From assembly GCF_910592395.1 (NCBI RefSeq), contig NC_088309.1, positions 1,180,501 through 1,244,500 of the forward strand: a stretch of 64,000 nucleotides of DNA, given 5' to 3'. A program made the position numbers and the translations under genes. A model generated the notes under the pieces. That model was not told the origin of the DNA, did no database searches, and saw only the letters and a program-made list of their open reading frames with translations. This stretch comes from Lineus longissimus. Taxonomy: Eukaryota; Nemertea; Pilidiophora; Heteronemertea; Lineidae. Numbering within the stretch: the first letter of the stretch is position 1; each line of letters begins with the position of its first letter. Below are positions 24,616 through 36,200 of this stretch, one piece after another.

Positions 24616-24918
24616 ATGAAAATATATTGTGCCTTCTTCCTGCTCCTCGTTCTGGCCGCAGTGTCTGTGGACAGTTTCGGCTGCGACGGAAACGCCATCA
24701 GAAAAACAGCGCAACAATGCCAGACGAAACTGGAATTCTGCAAGAGCGACTGCCGCGATGCGTGCCACGGGGAGTGTTTAAGTAATTGCAGAGGGAGAGG
24801 GGAGGGTTGTAATCGGGAATGCGAGGAGAAGTGCGTAAATACGCCCTGCCAAGACCAGTGCAGGCGAGTTTACGACGAGTGTATCTACTGTGTTGGCCGT
24901 TTTCTTGATCATGCGTAG
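24616..24918 (+). CDS. Small secreted cysteine-rich protein with a CX3C ladder
   Basis: I do not recognise the family. The frame encodes 100 aa in one coding exon. TCTTTCCAG lies immediately before the ATG, so a 5' UTR intron is likely. Residues 1 to about 20 form a signal peptide (MKIYCAFFLLLVLAAVSVDS). The mature part of about 80 aa has 14 cysteines. Five are spaced CX3CX3CX3CX3C (core FCKSDCRDACHGECLSNC), followed by CX6C, CX3C, CX3C, CX4C, CX3C, CX6C and CX2C. This periodicity places cysteines on one face of helices and recalls alpha-hairpin disulfide peptides. It is acidic/basic mixed, with no further domain. AATAAA at 25001-25006 is a well-placed poly(A) signal. A secreted structural, defence or secretory-gland peptide is possible; function unknown. 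Confidence 0.75.
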   Translation: MKIYCAFFLLLVLAAVSVDSFGCDGNAIRKTAQQCQTKLEFCKSDCRDACHGECLSNCRGRGEGCNRECEEKCVNTPCQDQCRRVYDECIYCVGRFLDHA

Positions 24919-25009
24919 GTCCAATGCTGAACTTATCCTGATTATGGAGCATGCGTGGTTGCCTTAAATATGAATTTGCATGATTGTAAGGTCCATGAGA
25001 AATAAATTA

Positions 25010-25840
25010 GAGTGTTTTAATCTGTCGACATTACGTTATACACTATAGGGAGTCAAGGCCGGGTGGGCCGAGAGCGGGGACCTCGTTTGGGCAAGGAACT
25101 CTGATCCGATATTTTCTTCTGACTCAACAGACGTCTGAATAAAATTTCGGATCAAGATTTGATTCAAACGTCTCAAAGGTGAATCGTCTTTGTCGCCTCT
25201 TCAGCATGATGAACTATAGTAATCATCAACTCGTATCACCTAATCAGTATTCTAGGCTTCAAGCCTCCATTTAGCGACAGGAAATGTTCAATTCTGCCTC
25301 GAATAGGTCTCGGAGTTTCGCCGGCTTGAAAATGGTGCTTACCAATAAGACCCCAGCGGAATTTTAATGCAGTCGCTCAACATTGATGTGTTGATAGCAG
25401 AGCGATTCAAATCCTCACGATTTCAAGCAACCTTTGTTCAAACCACATTTCAGTTTGGGGTCGTGTACAGGAAAACAACGACTACTGTCTTTGTGTGGCA
25501 CTTTTTGTGTTGGGGCTTGCAGGTGAGTACTGTGGCAGGTTTCGTAAGCCTTACCATACCAAGACCTACGAAATATGAAGTACGAAGTATGTGACAGAAT
25601 TTTATCGACGATTAGTTTTTTGAAGACTTGCCGAACAAGACGTTGCATATCAGTGCTATCGGCAGTCGCTTAGAATCGGAGGCTGCTAGTGTGAATGTAA
25701 TGGTCTGGACTAGGCTGGGGTACTGAGAACTGAATGGAATTGGGCGAACAAGATTCTAGGCCCCCGCCTCTAAATTCTATGCTTATTTTGAATTGATAAA
25801 CACTGTGCACTAGTCTCCAGTCTCGGAGCCAAAATGATAA
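25010..25840. other. Intergenic, no gene seen
   Basis: This lies between the poly(A) site of the cysteine-rich gene and the likely 3' end of the Trunk/PTTH-like gene. Reading frames such as 25367-25594 carry no signal peptide, domain or splice pattern. Confidence 0.45.
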
Positions 25841-25844
25841 AGGT

Positions 25845-27291
25845 AACAAAACTTTATTGACTGAGATATACTATGTTGGTACATAATTTATTATTTGATA
25901 TAAACAATAGATCCTCACTGAAGTTGGTTATATTCCAGTTCTAATGTATAGCATACAACATACCCCGGTCTTGAAATGAGGAATGTCGATAAGTAGGTAT
26001 ACCGCGAATGAGCTTACCTCATTCCAGCCCGGATCAGCTGTGTACTTTTTCATGTATGTACTTGTAAGTTATTAAACCAGGGAGACAACGCTAAAAAAAT
26101 AAATTATCCTGACATTGAAATTGCTCACCACAGTGAATATGAAGAAGAATCCACAATAATCGATTCACATTGGTCAAGCAAGGTAATGGGAGAATGGTTA
26201 TTTCTAAGGCCCTAATCACATTCCACTAGGACGTTTCCCGCGGCGATCGCCGATGCTGCGTCCACTTTCCACCAACCTCGCTAGCAGGTAAGATCTATAT
26301 CTCGCCCCTGGGGCCGAGTGTAGTTTTCCCGCGGCAACGACTACAGCAAGAAAGTTCCCTAGTGGAAATGTGAGCTGAAACACAATTTTATAGCTACGAC
26401 AAACTATTCATGAATTTCAACTTGAGCATAAATATTATTTTAGGACGGATGAAATAGCACACTGAGAGGTATAATGTATCTCATGAACTGAGGTTTCTAC
26501 CTCTCCCCAAAAATGAAAGTCTATTATGTGGCTTGATCATGTTACAAACAATTATCACGCCTACGAAATGAATATCCCCTGCAAAATTCAATGCAATGAG
26601 TTCGGTAACAAATCTATTCACTAGACGTTAAGACCGAATGAGCAGATTGGTCGTGTCAGCCATTCTCAGTTCATTTCCTCTCGACCAATCAGCGTACGCG
26701 ATTCCTTCTTCAACGATCGATCTCCCCATTTTGACCAACGATCTCGTGAGACGATTGAGTATAGTAATTTAGGTTGCCAGCACAAGAAAGCGGACAGGTG
26801 TGATCTTTTCACTTCAAAAAATGAGCAAGGACCGCACTAACAATGCTTATGGAAGATGCATTAGGTCAGACAAGTTCAATGCTTTTCACTGACATTTTGG
26901 CCGTGTCGACCTTATACATGTAGTATATTCGCACCAGACATGGAGAAGGCTACGTAGTAGTCAATTATATTTCAATCTCTATTCTCACGAAATAACCCCT
27001 GCAATTGGTTCGACCACAATCACAGAACAAAAGCAGATCACAATATTTCGATTGCTTTACATATACATGTAGGCCTACTCTAATTTCATGGATCTTTGAC
27101 CGGTGGGGGGATTATGTCCTGCGAATCAAAACAAATGTCAAGCCGAAGCATGAGGTAAAGAGAATCGGAGAACTTGGTCAAAGGTTTTCATTGGCCAAGC
27201 CAAAAGTAAATGAAATCTGCGGAGGTCGCCTGTTTGACGGCAGGAAATGTGCGAGTGTTCCTGTTAGCAGAATATCATCTTCTCTCTTCGC
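25845..27291 (-). other. Probable long 3' UTR of the Trunk/PTTH-like gene
   Basis: Minus-strand AATAAA signals occur at 25853-25858 and around 25888 (plus-strand TTTATT), downstream of the ligand stop codon. The interval holds no other coding feature, but it includes a foldback element at 26216-26373. Assignment as UTR is inferred. Confidence 0.35.
26216..26373. mobile_element. Short foldback (MITE-like) element
   Basis: The ends are near-perfect inverted repeats: TCACATTCCACTAGG at 26216-26230, and the complement of TCACATTTCCACTAGG at 26358-26373. An inner pair, GTTTCCCGCGG and GTTTTCCCGCGG, is in direct orientation. The 12-bp palindrome CGGCGATCGCCG is at 26241-26252. No clear target-site duplication was identified. 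Confidence 0.5.
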
Positions 27292-27811
27292 CTATCGCCC
27301 ACAAGAACACCACATGGTCACCATCTCGTAGTCTATGTACCATTTATTCCTCAAAGAAGACGGCAAGACTGAGGAAGACGCGGGAACGTCACAGCCACGT
27401 TTTAGTTTCCTTAGAACCGCATACGCCACCTTTTCGCCATTGCAGCGAAACCGAGAATGAAAGCACCTTGTTTGATTGCAGCTTACGTCCCGGATGTAAC
27501 GCGGGTAAACACCGGAACCTAGATCACGCCAAAAGGGGGAGCTCACACATGTCCAAGGAAGTGACGTATCGCCGTCTCGTTTCTGAGGCGTATCGCCCGG
27601 CTTCAAGTCGGTTTTGCGCATTTGTATTCCTGGAAGCTGACCTGCCGCAGATATAATGTTATCCATGAGATCTACCTCGTCAACCTTGTCCATGATTATG
27701 AGATCCTTCTTGTCTCTCTTAGTTTGCATGACGTTTCTACACCTACTCCGCTTTGCCTCACCGACATTTAGTGACAGCACTTGCACCATCCAAACCAGTA
27801 TACAACAGTGC
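27292..27811 (-). CDS. Secreted cystine-knot ligand of the Trunk/PTTH/noggin-like type, 3'-terminal exon (partial)
   Basis: In insects Trunk and PTTH are secreted ligands of the receptor kinase Torso; noggin antagonises BMPs. The exon begins after a strong acceptor (CTTTTTTCTTTCCAG) and runs 172 codons to TAG at 27292-27294. It opens with a hydrophobic stretch (HCCILVWMVQVLSLNVG) that looks like the rest of a signal peptide whose ATG is in an unlocated upstream exon. Basic sites (AKRSR, TKRDKK, PQKRD) suggest propeptide cleavage. The mature domain starts LPWTC and holds FWRDLGSGVYPRYIRDVSC, then TRC, FRC and KRGC, then WYIDYEMVTMWCSCGR: seven cysteines, the number known in PTTH. DLGSxxxPRYxxxxxC is also the noggin signature, so family placement between Trunk/PTTH and noggin-like needs a tree. 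The frame would also open upstream to 27921 by reading the intron. Confidence 0.72.
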
Positions 27812-27974
27812 CTGGAAAGAAAAAAGGTTACGAAAAGATAGATTAATATGATGCATTTTACCAACTCTCCCCATGCACTGACAAGAATGAAGACTTCCGA
27901 TTTGACTAAAAATGTGGTCATGAGAATCTTGAAAGCGCTTTCTGGGCTTTGGCGTATACGGGGTTCACCTTCCG

Positions 27975-28067
27975 TGACGTCATTTTTTATCTATTTCGCG
28001 GTGCGGGCTCGGGGTCGGCAACTGAGGAGCTCGTGAAACCCCACGTGACAATAAATGAGAGCACGTG
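27975..28067. promoter_or_regulatory. CRE and paired E-boxes upstream of the Trunk/PTTH-like exon
   Basis: A perfect CRE palindrome TGACGTCA (27975-27982) and two E-boxes CACGTG (28042-28047 and 28062-28067, 20 bases apart) lie 160-260 bases upstream of the ligand exon. They may be promoter or first-intron sites; occupancy is inferred. Confidence 0.35.
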
Positions 28068-30940
28068 ACAAGATAAATATGACGTTAGTCATATTGCCCA
28101 ACTCTTGTGTCATGTTTTAGTTCATTGACCTATACCAGGTACAGTTTCGTAATAATATTATTTAAACAAGGACCATCGTGTTGGTTTGTAGCATTTTAGA
28201 CATTACATTATCCCACGCAACACTCCTACGTACTCTATCCTCGGGTTCAAGACGAACTCGGCCTCAGGACCACCAAAATCAACCCTTGATTGGTTTAGAA
28301 GTTCCGATGTTCCTGGAAAACCTCTAGGGGCATGCTTTAGTGCCAAACAACAAACTATTACAGTCGTGTGGTTCATAAATGTTAAAAACTTTCGTTGCAG
28401 AGAGACGAGTTGAATAACTTATGTCTTATATACATTTTTACCGGCACAGCCCTCGGCACAGCTACACTAAAAATGTGTGTGTACATTGTAAATACGCCCA
28501 CCGCGAAATCCTTTCTAAGCAGTCAGTCAATGCCGTCCTCATCATTGACCTTTTAGAAAGGATTTAAAGATAGGCCGGGTATATTTGGCAAGCCGCCCGC
28601 CGAACAGGCATAATTTTTTGCCCTGTTTGGAAAGCCGTTTGCTGAACAGCAATGGCCCTCCACTCAGGGCCAAAAAAAGTCGCTGTTTGGTAAGCCGGGC
28701 TTGCCAAATAGTCACGTCCCTTAAAGCATATGTAATGAAGAGTTCCCGGAACGGCAAGAAACGATCCAAACCTACTGATAACGCCCGAAACATGGCTTTG
28801 GTTAACAAGAAGCCCGGATGCGCGCCTCCCTCAGTGCTTCCAAGTGCACTCAAGTCTTCACGCCTCCAAACTGCTCCCAAGTTCACTCATTAGTTGACAG
28901 CTTGGTAATAATGTCCTTCTATCTCAGTCGGTCCTTTAAAGGGTCAACTTGGCAGTTGGACGTAAGTCGTTGAAGGAGGACAACCCTGATCGCTATGTAG
29001 AAGACGGATTCGGATAACCGTAGGCGTTTTCTGATCGACAGCGCACATCATGTGTCTGGTTCTTCTTTGATACTGTATATCCAAATACATGTATCTACTT
29101 GTAGACACCTTTGGACAAGAAAACAAATCCAAAGGAGTCCAACTCAATCAGGCTTTATCGAGGATTCACCATCCCCGCACCAAGCTAGCAAGATTTTATA
29201 CTCGAGTGAGGCAACAGAGCTGCCTCTCAAGAAAAAAAACCTCAAGCACGACTCTTGACAATAACGTAACCGGGTGTTGCAGTCAAGGGAAATGAATTGC
29301 AACCAGCGTCCCCGAGGGATACTGCACCCTAATACCGGCTTTAAGATGCCTTCACAGTCAAAGTTTTCATACCCCTTTCAAGCCTGTCGGTGTAACGGTT
29401 TTGAGTGTGCCCGTCCCCCTGAGTGTTTCGCCTGGGAACACTGAACGACAGATCGGAACTTTTTTGTTAGTTTCCCCCGTTTGAGAGGTCATATCTTTCA
29501 GGTGTTGAGTGGTGACACCATGAATCGGATCGAGCCATTTTTGTGATAGCGAACAGCTTACTGATATTCTACACGATTATCGCATATCAAAGGAACACTT
29601 TGTACTCTCTGTAGTTTAGCAACGAGGCAGGTCTCTCTGCCCAACATGCCTCTGGCTTTGATACTCCATCCATGTCAAATGGGTACCGGTCGGAAATGCT
29701 CATGTTGTAGCGCTGATTAAGCAGCTCATCTGAGTTCTACTGAAAGGTTTCAGCCCGTCAGGTATCAGTGTGAAGTCGGAGGATGCCTCTGCCCTATAGC
29801 TCTACCGTTGTTGGTATCAGACAACAAACCCCAACTTAAATTTTTAAACTGGAAGGAAACTACGCTATCAGAGAGAGTCACCGTCTCGAACACTTGAAGG
29901 AGCGGACATTCGATAGAAAGGCAGTATTGTAGAAATGATAAAATTGAATTGATACCAACCTGATTATCTCGACTAAATGAAGCGAGAAGACATCCACTAA
30001 TCCCATTTTCAAGTCATACTCCGTTTAGTAGAGAACCTTATAGGTATCTACTATCAATCTCAAAATCGTTCATCAAAAGCTTACATTCGTAACTTCCTGA
30101 ATAACAAATGAAACGAAGTTTCGAATTCCCTATCAAACTAGGGTCCTACCGCTTCTGAAATTATCTCTCTATCAATCAAGTCATAATCAGTTATTTGTTG
30201 GGACAATAAAGAGTTAGTTTAACTTCTCAGTCAGTCCTCGCGATGTGGCACCTGATAGCCGACTGGTATCTCGCAGTGAATTTTCTTGAATGAAATCTCT
30301 CGTATCGATCGTCATCAGTTGAGAAGGACATGAATGACAATCTCGTCCCAAGGTAGGAAACATTGACCCTGTGTGGGCAACGAATACTCAAGACAAGAAA
30401 CATGGAATGGGGTTTATTTCGCAGAATGTGAGGTAATCTGTGCAAAAACGCTGTGAAACTAAACTCTCTTACATGTCTGAAATTTTACAGAAAGAATCAC
30501 CTTTACCTGCAGAGATTTCAGCGAAAACAATATTTTTTGGAGCATTTTCGTTCCAAAATTTAAAACTTATGGTCAAGCCTTCATATCATCAGGCGTCTCG
30601 ATATCATAAGAGCAAAGTGACCTTTTCTTTTCATCCCCCACCGAAGCCGTATGTGAAAAACATCGGACATTCTATTAGATCATACGCTATCAAGTAAGAC
30701 AAGTATAGATAACGCTAAAAAGCTATTAAGTAAATAGATAAGTCTGTTATGCCATTGGGGAGGAACCCGCCCACATATTCAGTCCATGCAGTCATCCCAA
30801 ACTCCTACTGGCTGAGGTTAGGGATGTATCTTTTTTGCTCCTATCCATCAACAAAATATGGTTTTTGATAGAGAAAATGTCGACCAATAGTCAAAGAAAC
30901 TATTTTACGACAAACTTCCACCTGATAGCACTTACTTTAA
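28068..30940. other. Gene-poor interval with a hairpin cluster
   Basis: No supported coding exon. Reading frames such as 28542-28886 are produced by the imperfect palindromes at 28582-28711. The missing 5' exon(s) of the Trunk/PTTH-like gene may lie here or further right, but I could not pick one with a matching phase. Confidence 0.45.
28582..28711. repeat. Cluster of three imperfect palindromes
   Basis: Three related segments, TATTTGGCAAGCCG..GAACAG, CTGTTTGGAAAGCCG..GAACAG and CTGTTTGGTAAGCCGGGC..CAAATAG, follow at about 45-60 base spacing. ATTTGGCAAGCC (28583-28594) is exactly complementary to GGCTTGCCAAAT (28698-28709). GGCCCT/AGGGCC forms another hairpin at 28654-28671. Confidence 0.6.
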
Positions 30941-30942
30941 TA

Positions 30943-31306
30943 CAGTGGAACCTCAGTAATACGACCACTCATGGGACCGAGGTTGAATGGTCGCGTTACC
31001 GGAGTGGTCGCGTTAGTGAAGTGGAAATTCCGGGGACAAAGTTCCAAATTCTGAAAAATTTCAAAGCCAATATTTTTTTCATTTGTTTTTTTCTGCTCAA
31101 AATGAAGAAACATCACCAGCCCCCAACAAATTTTGGCTTTGAAAATTGTTCAGAATTTTGAACTTATGAATAAGTTCAACAATTTTGGCGAAAAACCTAA
31201 TCATGCATTTTGTCCCCGGATTTTCAACTTCACTAACACGACCACCCCTGTAACGTGACCATTCAACCTCGGTCCCATGAGTGGTCCTGTTACCGGGGTT
31301 CCACTG
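30943..31306. mobile_element. 364-bp MITE with long terminal inverted repeats and TA target duplication
   Basis: The element starts CAGTGGAACCTCAGTAATAC and ends with the complement of CAGTGGAACCCCGGTAAC. It is flanked by TA on both sides (30941-30942 and 31307-31308). The inverted repeats extend about 100 bases, including GGGACCGAGGTTGAATGGTC on both arms. The TA duplication and CAGTGGAACC terminus fit non-autonomous elements of the pogo/Tigger branch of Tc1/mariner. There is no transposase frame inside. Confidence 0.88.
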
Positions 31307-31308
31307 TA

Positions 31309-34300
31309 TTGGCAAATTGCGTATTTTCGGGTATTTCAGACGTCATTTTCACATGAAAGGAGACACTTTGTTCAACTGCCTGTGCCGTGCTGGGTTTTTG
31401 TGAGATGACCGAACATCCCAGGGCCATGTTCAACCTCTTCCTCCGCGCAGCCGCGTCCAGATCAAAAACAAAGCCTGTAAAGAGCGCTGCGCCCCCGGGA
31501 AGGACGTTGGTGCCATTTTGCCATGAAATGGTCAATATTTGCGTTCCAAAGGTTATAGGATTTAGAAGCCAGAATAAAACGTGCATCAGATAAAACTGTA
31601 CATGTAATTGGTAAAAGTTTAGCACGTTTGTGGGAGTGATCTGCATGTTCAGTTGCAAAAAAAGGATTGAGCCGATACAGGTGGTAGGCGGCTCAAAGTT
31701 TGACCTCCAGCAAATAACAAATAAACACAAAACATATAACAAGGCATGTGGATATATGACAACGAGGATTTTTCCAATTTTTTTTTTCATCTTGTAGTTA
31801 TGCCGTTCCACACAAATACTCACTCGCCTCAATGGTTTCTATCATTTTGAAGTTTGAAGTCGGAAGGCGATGCAGCCTATCACGAATCCACCCCCCCCCC
31901 TCCCCCGTCCACACGAAAAATAACAACTGCTTCATTTGCACACCTGCGTGGCTCAAGTTATTTCTGGTCAGAGTCATCTTCAGCGCTGGTCGCCTGAAGA
32001 GCGGATCAGTTTTTTTCTTTCGAGGAACCACCCTGCGAATTATACCTGTACTGGTTTGAAGTATATGTTCCGCGGGTCCTACATTTCGGTGGTCCTATAT
32101 GTTAAACGGGTTCTAGGGTTATATCTTCCACGGGCATGACGGTTTCTGTATTCCCCGCCTCCTTTTTTTCCTGTGGCTTAGTGTCATGCCTATTTCTTGT
32201 CATACCGTCTTCAGCGCCAGACGCCCCAAGAACGTACATGCATTGATTTCATCCTTCGTGTGGCGTTTACCTGGCAACCGCCAATCGCCGCCATGGTCAA
32301 ACCATTGGAGCGATTTTATTAAATTACAGGTCAGCTGAACCTCATTCCCGGGCACGCCGACCCCGGGATGCCGATAGGGGACTGGCTTTATGTTGAATAT
32401 TTTCATCACTGGCTGGCTGTGGCGGAGGATGAATTGCCCCCAAACTACACAAGTCAATTCTATGCACCTATGGAGATAAAAAAGGCTTCGTAACCTCTTA
32501 CATGGGCCTACGCCACGATTCCCGATGCGACACATGGGATAATCAATCGGCTTTCGTACTTCGCTCATCTGGGGAATGGAGGCAGTCGTGGTTTGTTGTC
32601 GTTAAGTATTAAAAAGACTGTCAACTTCCCTACTTAGAGCCAGGTTGTGAGGGGTGCGAAACCTGATTAATGATCTGCTCAAATTCTGCATGTTGTAGAT
32701 AAGTACCCGAACGTCTCGTAAGATGGCAACATAAAGGACGAAGAAGACGATCGGTCATGCCTGCGATTGTATTACGTAAATGTCAATAAGTTATGCTAAT
32801 TCGATTTCCGCCACTTCTCGGACGGTCGAGGTCACAGCATGCATTTCACATGTCACACCAGCAAGCGCTGATTGGCCAAGATGATTTGTTATGGTCACGT
32901 GATGCCAATCATGTGGAAGTGACATCATCTGAAATGGCAGGCATAACCGGTCGTCTCATTCGTCTTCTCTCATGACATTGTAAAAGATCGGGTTGATCAG
33001 CTGATACTCCCGACAAATTCCTGGCACGTTCTCTCGTCAATGCCTCGACGCCAAGAGGCATTGCATTACATGAAGTGTACGGCGGGAAACGTGTCGGCAA
33101 CTGAAAACGCGCTGACCCAGCAGCACTGATACGTATTGTTTTTGTAGATTTCGGTAACAGAAACCTCTTTCTTCGTCCAGCATATGAACACAGAAACACG
33201 GTCAGCCATGTTGGACGGTAGAACAATGATTGTTCTTGCTTTCTTTTGTCTCTCCCACCAGCATGGTAGGTGATGACGTCACGTAAAGCCACTCTATAGA
33301 AATTATCCATTCATGAGCTGACGGAGTCAAACCCATTTCATTGTCTTCACCTAATCCTCATGTTGTGTCAACTTGTGGATTGATTTCAATTCATCAGAAA
33401 GACCATGGATTACATAACCAATCAGGCCTATTATTCTTATAGGCCTATACCACATATTATTTACCAACATGTGTAATGAAAAGTCATGAGCATTGTCATG
33501 AATAGATTTAATTGATACATTAGTGAATCAATTCCAATACATGAATATTTGGTCACCTCCCAGATATTACCTCAGAGACTAAGCTGGTGTAATACATGAA
33601 GCCATTGTTCGAATATCGTGTATAAGCACGGACTGGTGGAGACAGAGTCGCGAGGGTAAATATTTGCTTAAATATTTGCTTTGCTGATCCATCGTCAACA
33701 ACTCCTCTCCATTCCGATACGGAGATTCAATAACATATTGGAGTGACATGTTGCCATGTCGCAAACAGCCTTAGGAAGATTTAAGCTCCTTAAGAACCGA
33801 CTCTGTTGGGAGAACGTAAAAACAAAGGCTAAATTTGGAACGGATTAAATCTTCCATTCATTCAGGACTTTCAGGTCAATTACATGGAATTGACTGAAGA
33901 TGGCGCTCCCCGTACACCACCAGTCGGCAACCAATCATATCGGCCTTCATAACTAGAGGAAGCGCATCATAGAATCCTTTGTTCCCCGGACGATCTATCC
34001 TGGGACATTTCAAACTTCTACACTGGTTTAACATTGGTTTGGATTTCGTAGTCTGATGGTGGTTCTCGCCAAAACTGGTCCTTCTTATTCTTTATAGATG
34101 GCGTTCTATATGAGCGGCAAGAAGAAGCTGCGTGCACCAGGTGCTATAACTCATATGTATATGTAGATCATGTTCGCACAACGACATGGGTATCCAGACT
34201 TGATTAAGTCCGTGCTCTAATGAATAGTTGTCGGCACAAAAGTTAACTCTAGAAACCGAAATAGACAAAAGTCAACTTGCAATGGCCTTTTCATCAGATC

Positions 34301-36200
34301 GATCGAGTAAGAGGCGTTGTTGGAAGATGTGTCGGAGATGAGTCGCTCTGGATGGTGTTGATAACGTCCAAGACACGTCGCTGCAGTGTCATGAGCTACA
34401 CACCATCGATGTATTGGCGCCAGATAGGTTTATAATTGGAATTCAAGGGAGCTAGCCCCTTTTTCGCATGCCTAAAAGCGTGATTTCTTCAATAACTTGA
34501 GCGCGTTACTTTAATATATGATTATGAAAGCGCCAGAATCGATCAAGTATAGTCCTTGCAACACCAGGGCAACGAATGCCCATCGAAGTGTGCAGTGACT
34601 TATAATCTAATCATCTAACTCTAATTGGCACTCAACTGTAGAGGCGCAACAACACTCCCTAAAACTCCCGGAGAAACTGGAACAAATACAAAATTTCCCG
34701 ATTTTCGACTCATAAAGGCTGTCAATGTATAGAGGGAGTTGATTCTGTTGTATTCAAGGTTGGATTCCACTACAACTGTATGATTTACCGGCGCGGTTTT
34801 GCCGCTTTCACGAACTTGGGCAGTTGCCATTGTCATGATCCAACAACTCATTGCCATTGATCCAACGGATGTGAAAGCCGCATTCGCCACTGTTGTGGAA
34901 TAAGTATGAATTATGATATGTAGAGTGTCTCCTTTGTTTATTCGAGTTCTTATTCGCCATAGTTTCCATAATAATTCGTCATCTTATTCAGAAGTTTCCT
35001 GAGTACAGCCGCGCTGGTCGTGCCTTATCTTGCCACATACCCGCCCACTTGTTTGATACAAACACAGGAGAATACAAGGCATTATCGTGCTGACTTAGGC
35101 TAACAGCTCTGCCTAGGGTCATTTGAATTAAGGAGATTTCGATCCGAATGAAGCAACGCAATCAGTTTCTATTTACTCAGCTGTAGCCCACACGTTGTCT
35201 TTAATAGACGTTTCTTCAGGCAAGCTGGATCGATGATGGTTCATCTGAAACGTTGGTTGAGGGAACAATCGCGAATACATGTATGATACTGGAAGCACTG
35301 ATTTAGAGTATATCGACTATAGCTTTGTCGAGGTGTGGGAGCTCAGCCATCATGACTCACACAAAGTCCATTAAAGATGTATCCAAAACACCTAGACACT
35401 AGCCAAAGAGTTACAATGTCACTTAAGTTATCCATATTCGCATTTTGTTATGAACTACAGCATGTTAAACGATAGTATGCCGTCAAGCTTCGGCAAACCC
35501 CTCAAATTATGTGTAATCGATTTTTTTCTTTGAAAATACTGCACGGCGTTAAATGTATCTTGAGTCAGAGCACAACGGGTTAATATGCTGTCCGAGGAGA
35601 TAGCTGTCATATTAATATATCTGTCTGACGCCATGCATACATCTCGTCCGACCTCTGCTCCCTTTATAGTCTATTACTTGAGATTACTTCCACGTTTACG
35701 CCTTTTGATCAACTGTGATTTTCGTCAAGGCAGCCAAGCGAAATGTGTGGTAGCCCAGTTGAACTGATTTATTGGGTTAGTCTGGTTGCAAACATCATGG
35801 GACTGCAGCCGAGACTGAAGAACGCCATGGCAATATTCACATCATATGGACAGGTTTACTTGAAGTCCGTTATATTGATCGATAATACAGAAATCTTGTA
35901 ATGACGGTTTGAAGGCCGTAAAGGACTGTTTTAAAGAGTAAGTAGATTGCATTTTAAGTCGTTCTGAATCCATTTTAACTTTGAAGAGACACCATCACGA
36001 TATATCAAAACTGGCCGACCTTTTGTATAGAAATATTGCCACATGAAATCTTAACGCCTGATTCGGCCTTTCAAGTCTTGGCGCAAAAACACGTTAATCA
36101 CAGCGGCCTCCACCAGTGTCGGTTTTAGTGCGGCAATGGTCAGCCAAATATAAAGGACCATCATATTATCAACATCATATCATATCATTACCGGCGTCGT
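31309..36200. other. Gene-poor interval, nothing supported
   Basis: This stretch holds a short C-rich tract (31888-31905), CRE and E-box-like palindromes (for example TGACGTCA at 33274-33281), and CCAAT-type motifs around 32870-32900. No coding exon with splice signals plus recognisable protein was found. The 133-codon frame at 32909-33310 (minus) has no domain features. Confidence 0.4.

Noticed and set aside
27005-27656. Plus-strand frames over the Trunk/PTTH-like exon
   Set aside because: They are antisense shadows of the minus-strand cystine-knot exon, which has the acceptor, cleavage sites and cysteine pattern.
32909-33310. 133-codon minus frame near CRE and CCAAT motifs as a gene
   Set aside because: No signal peptide, domain, conserved motif or splice signals; composition looks random.
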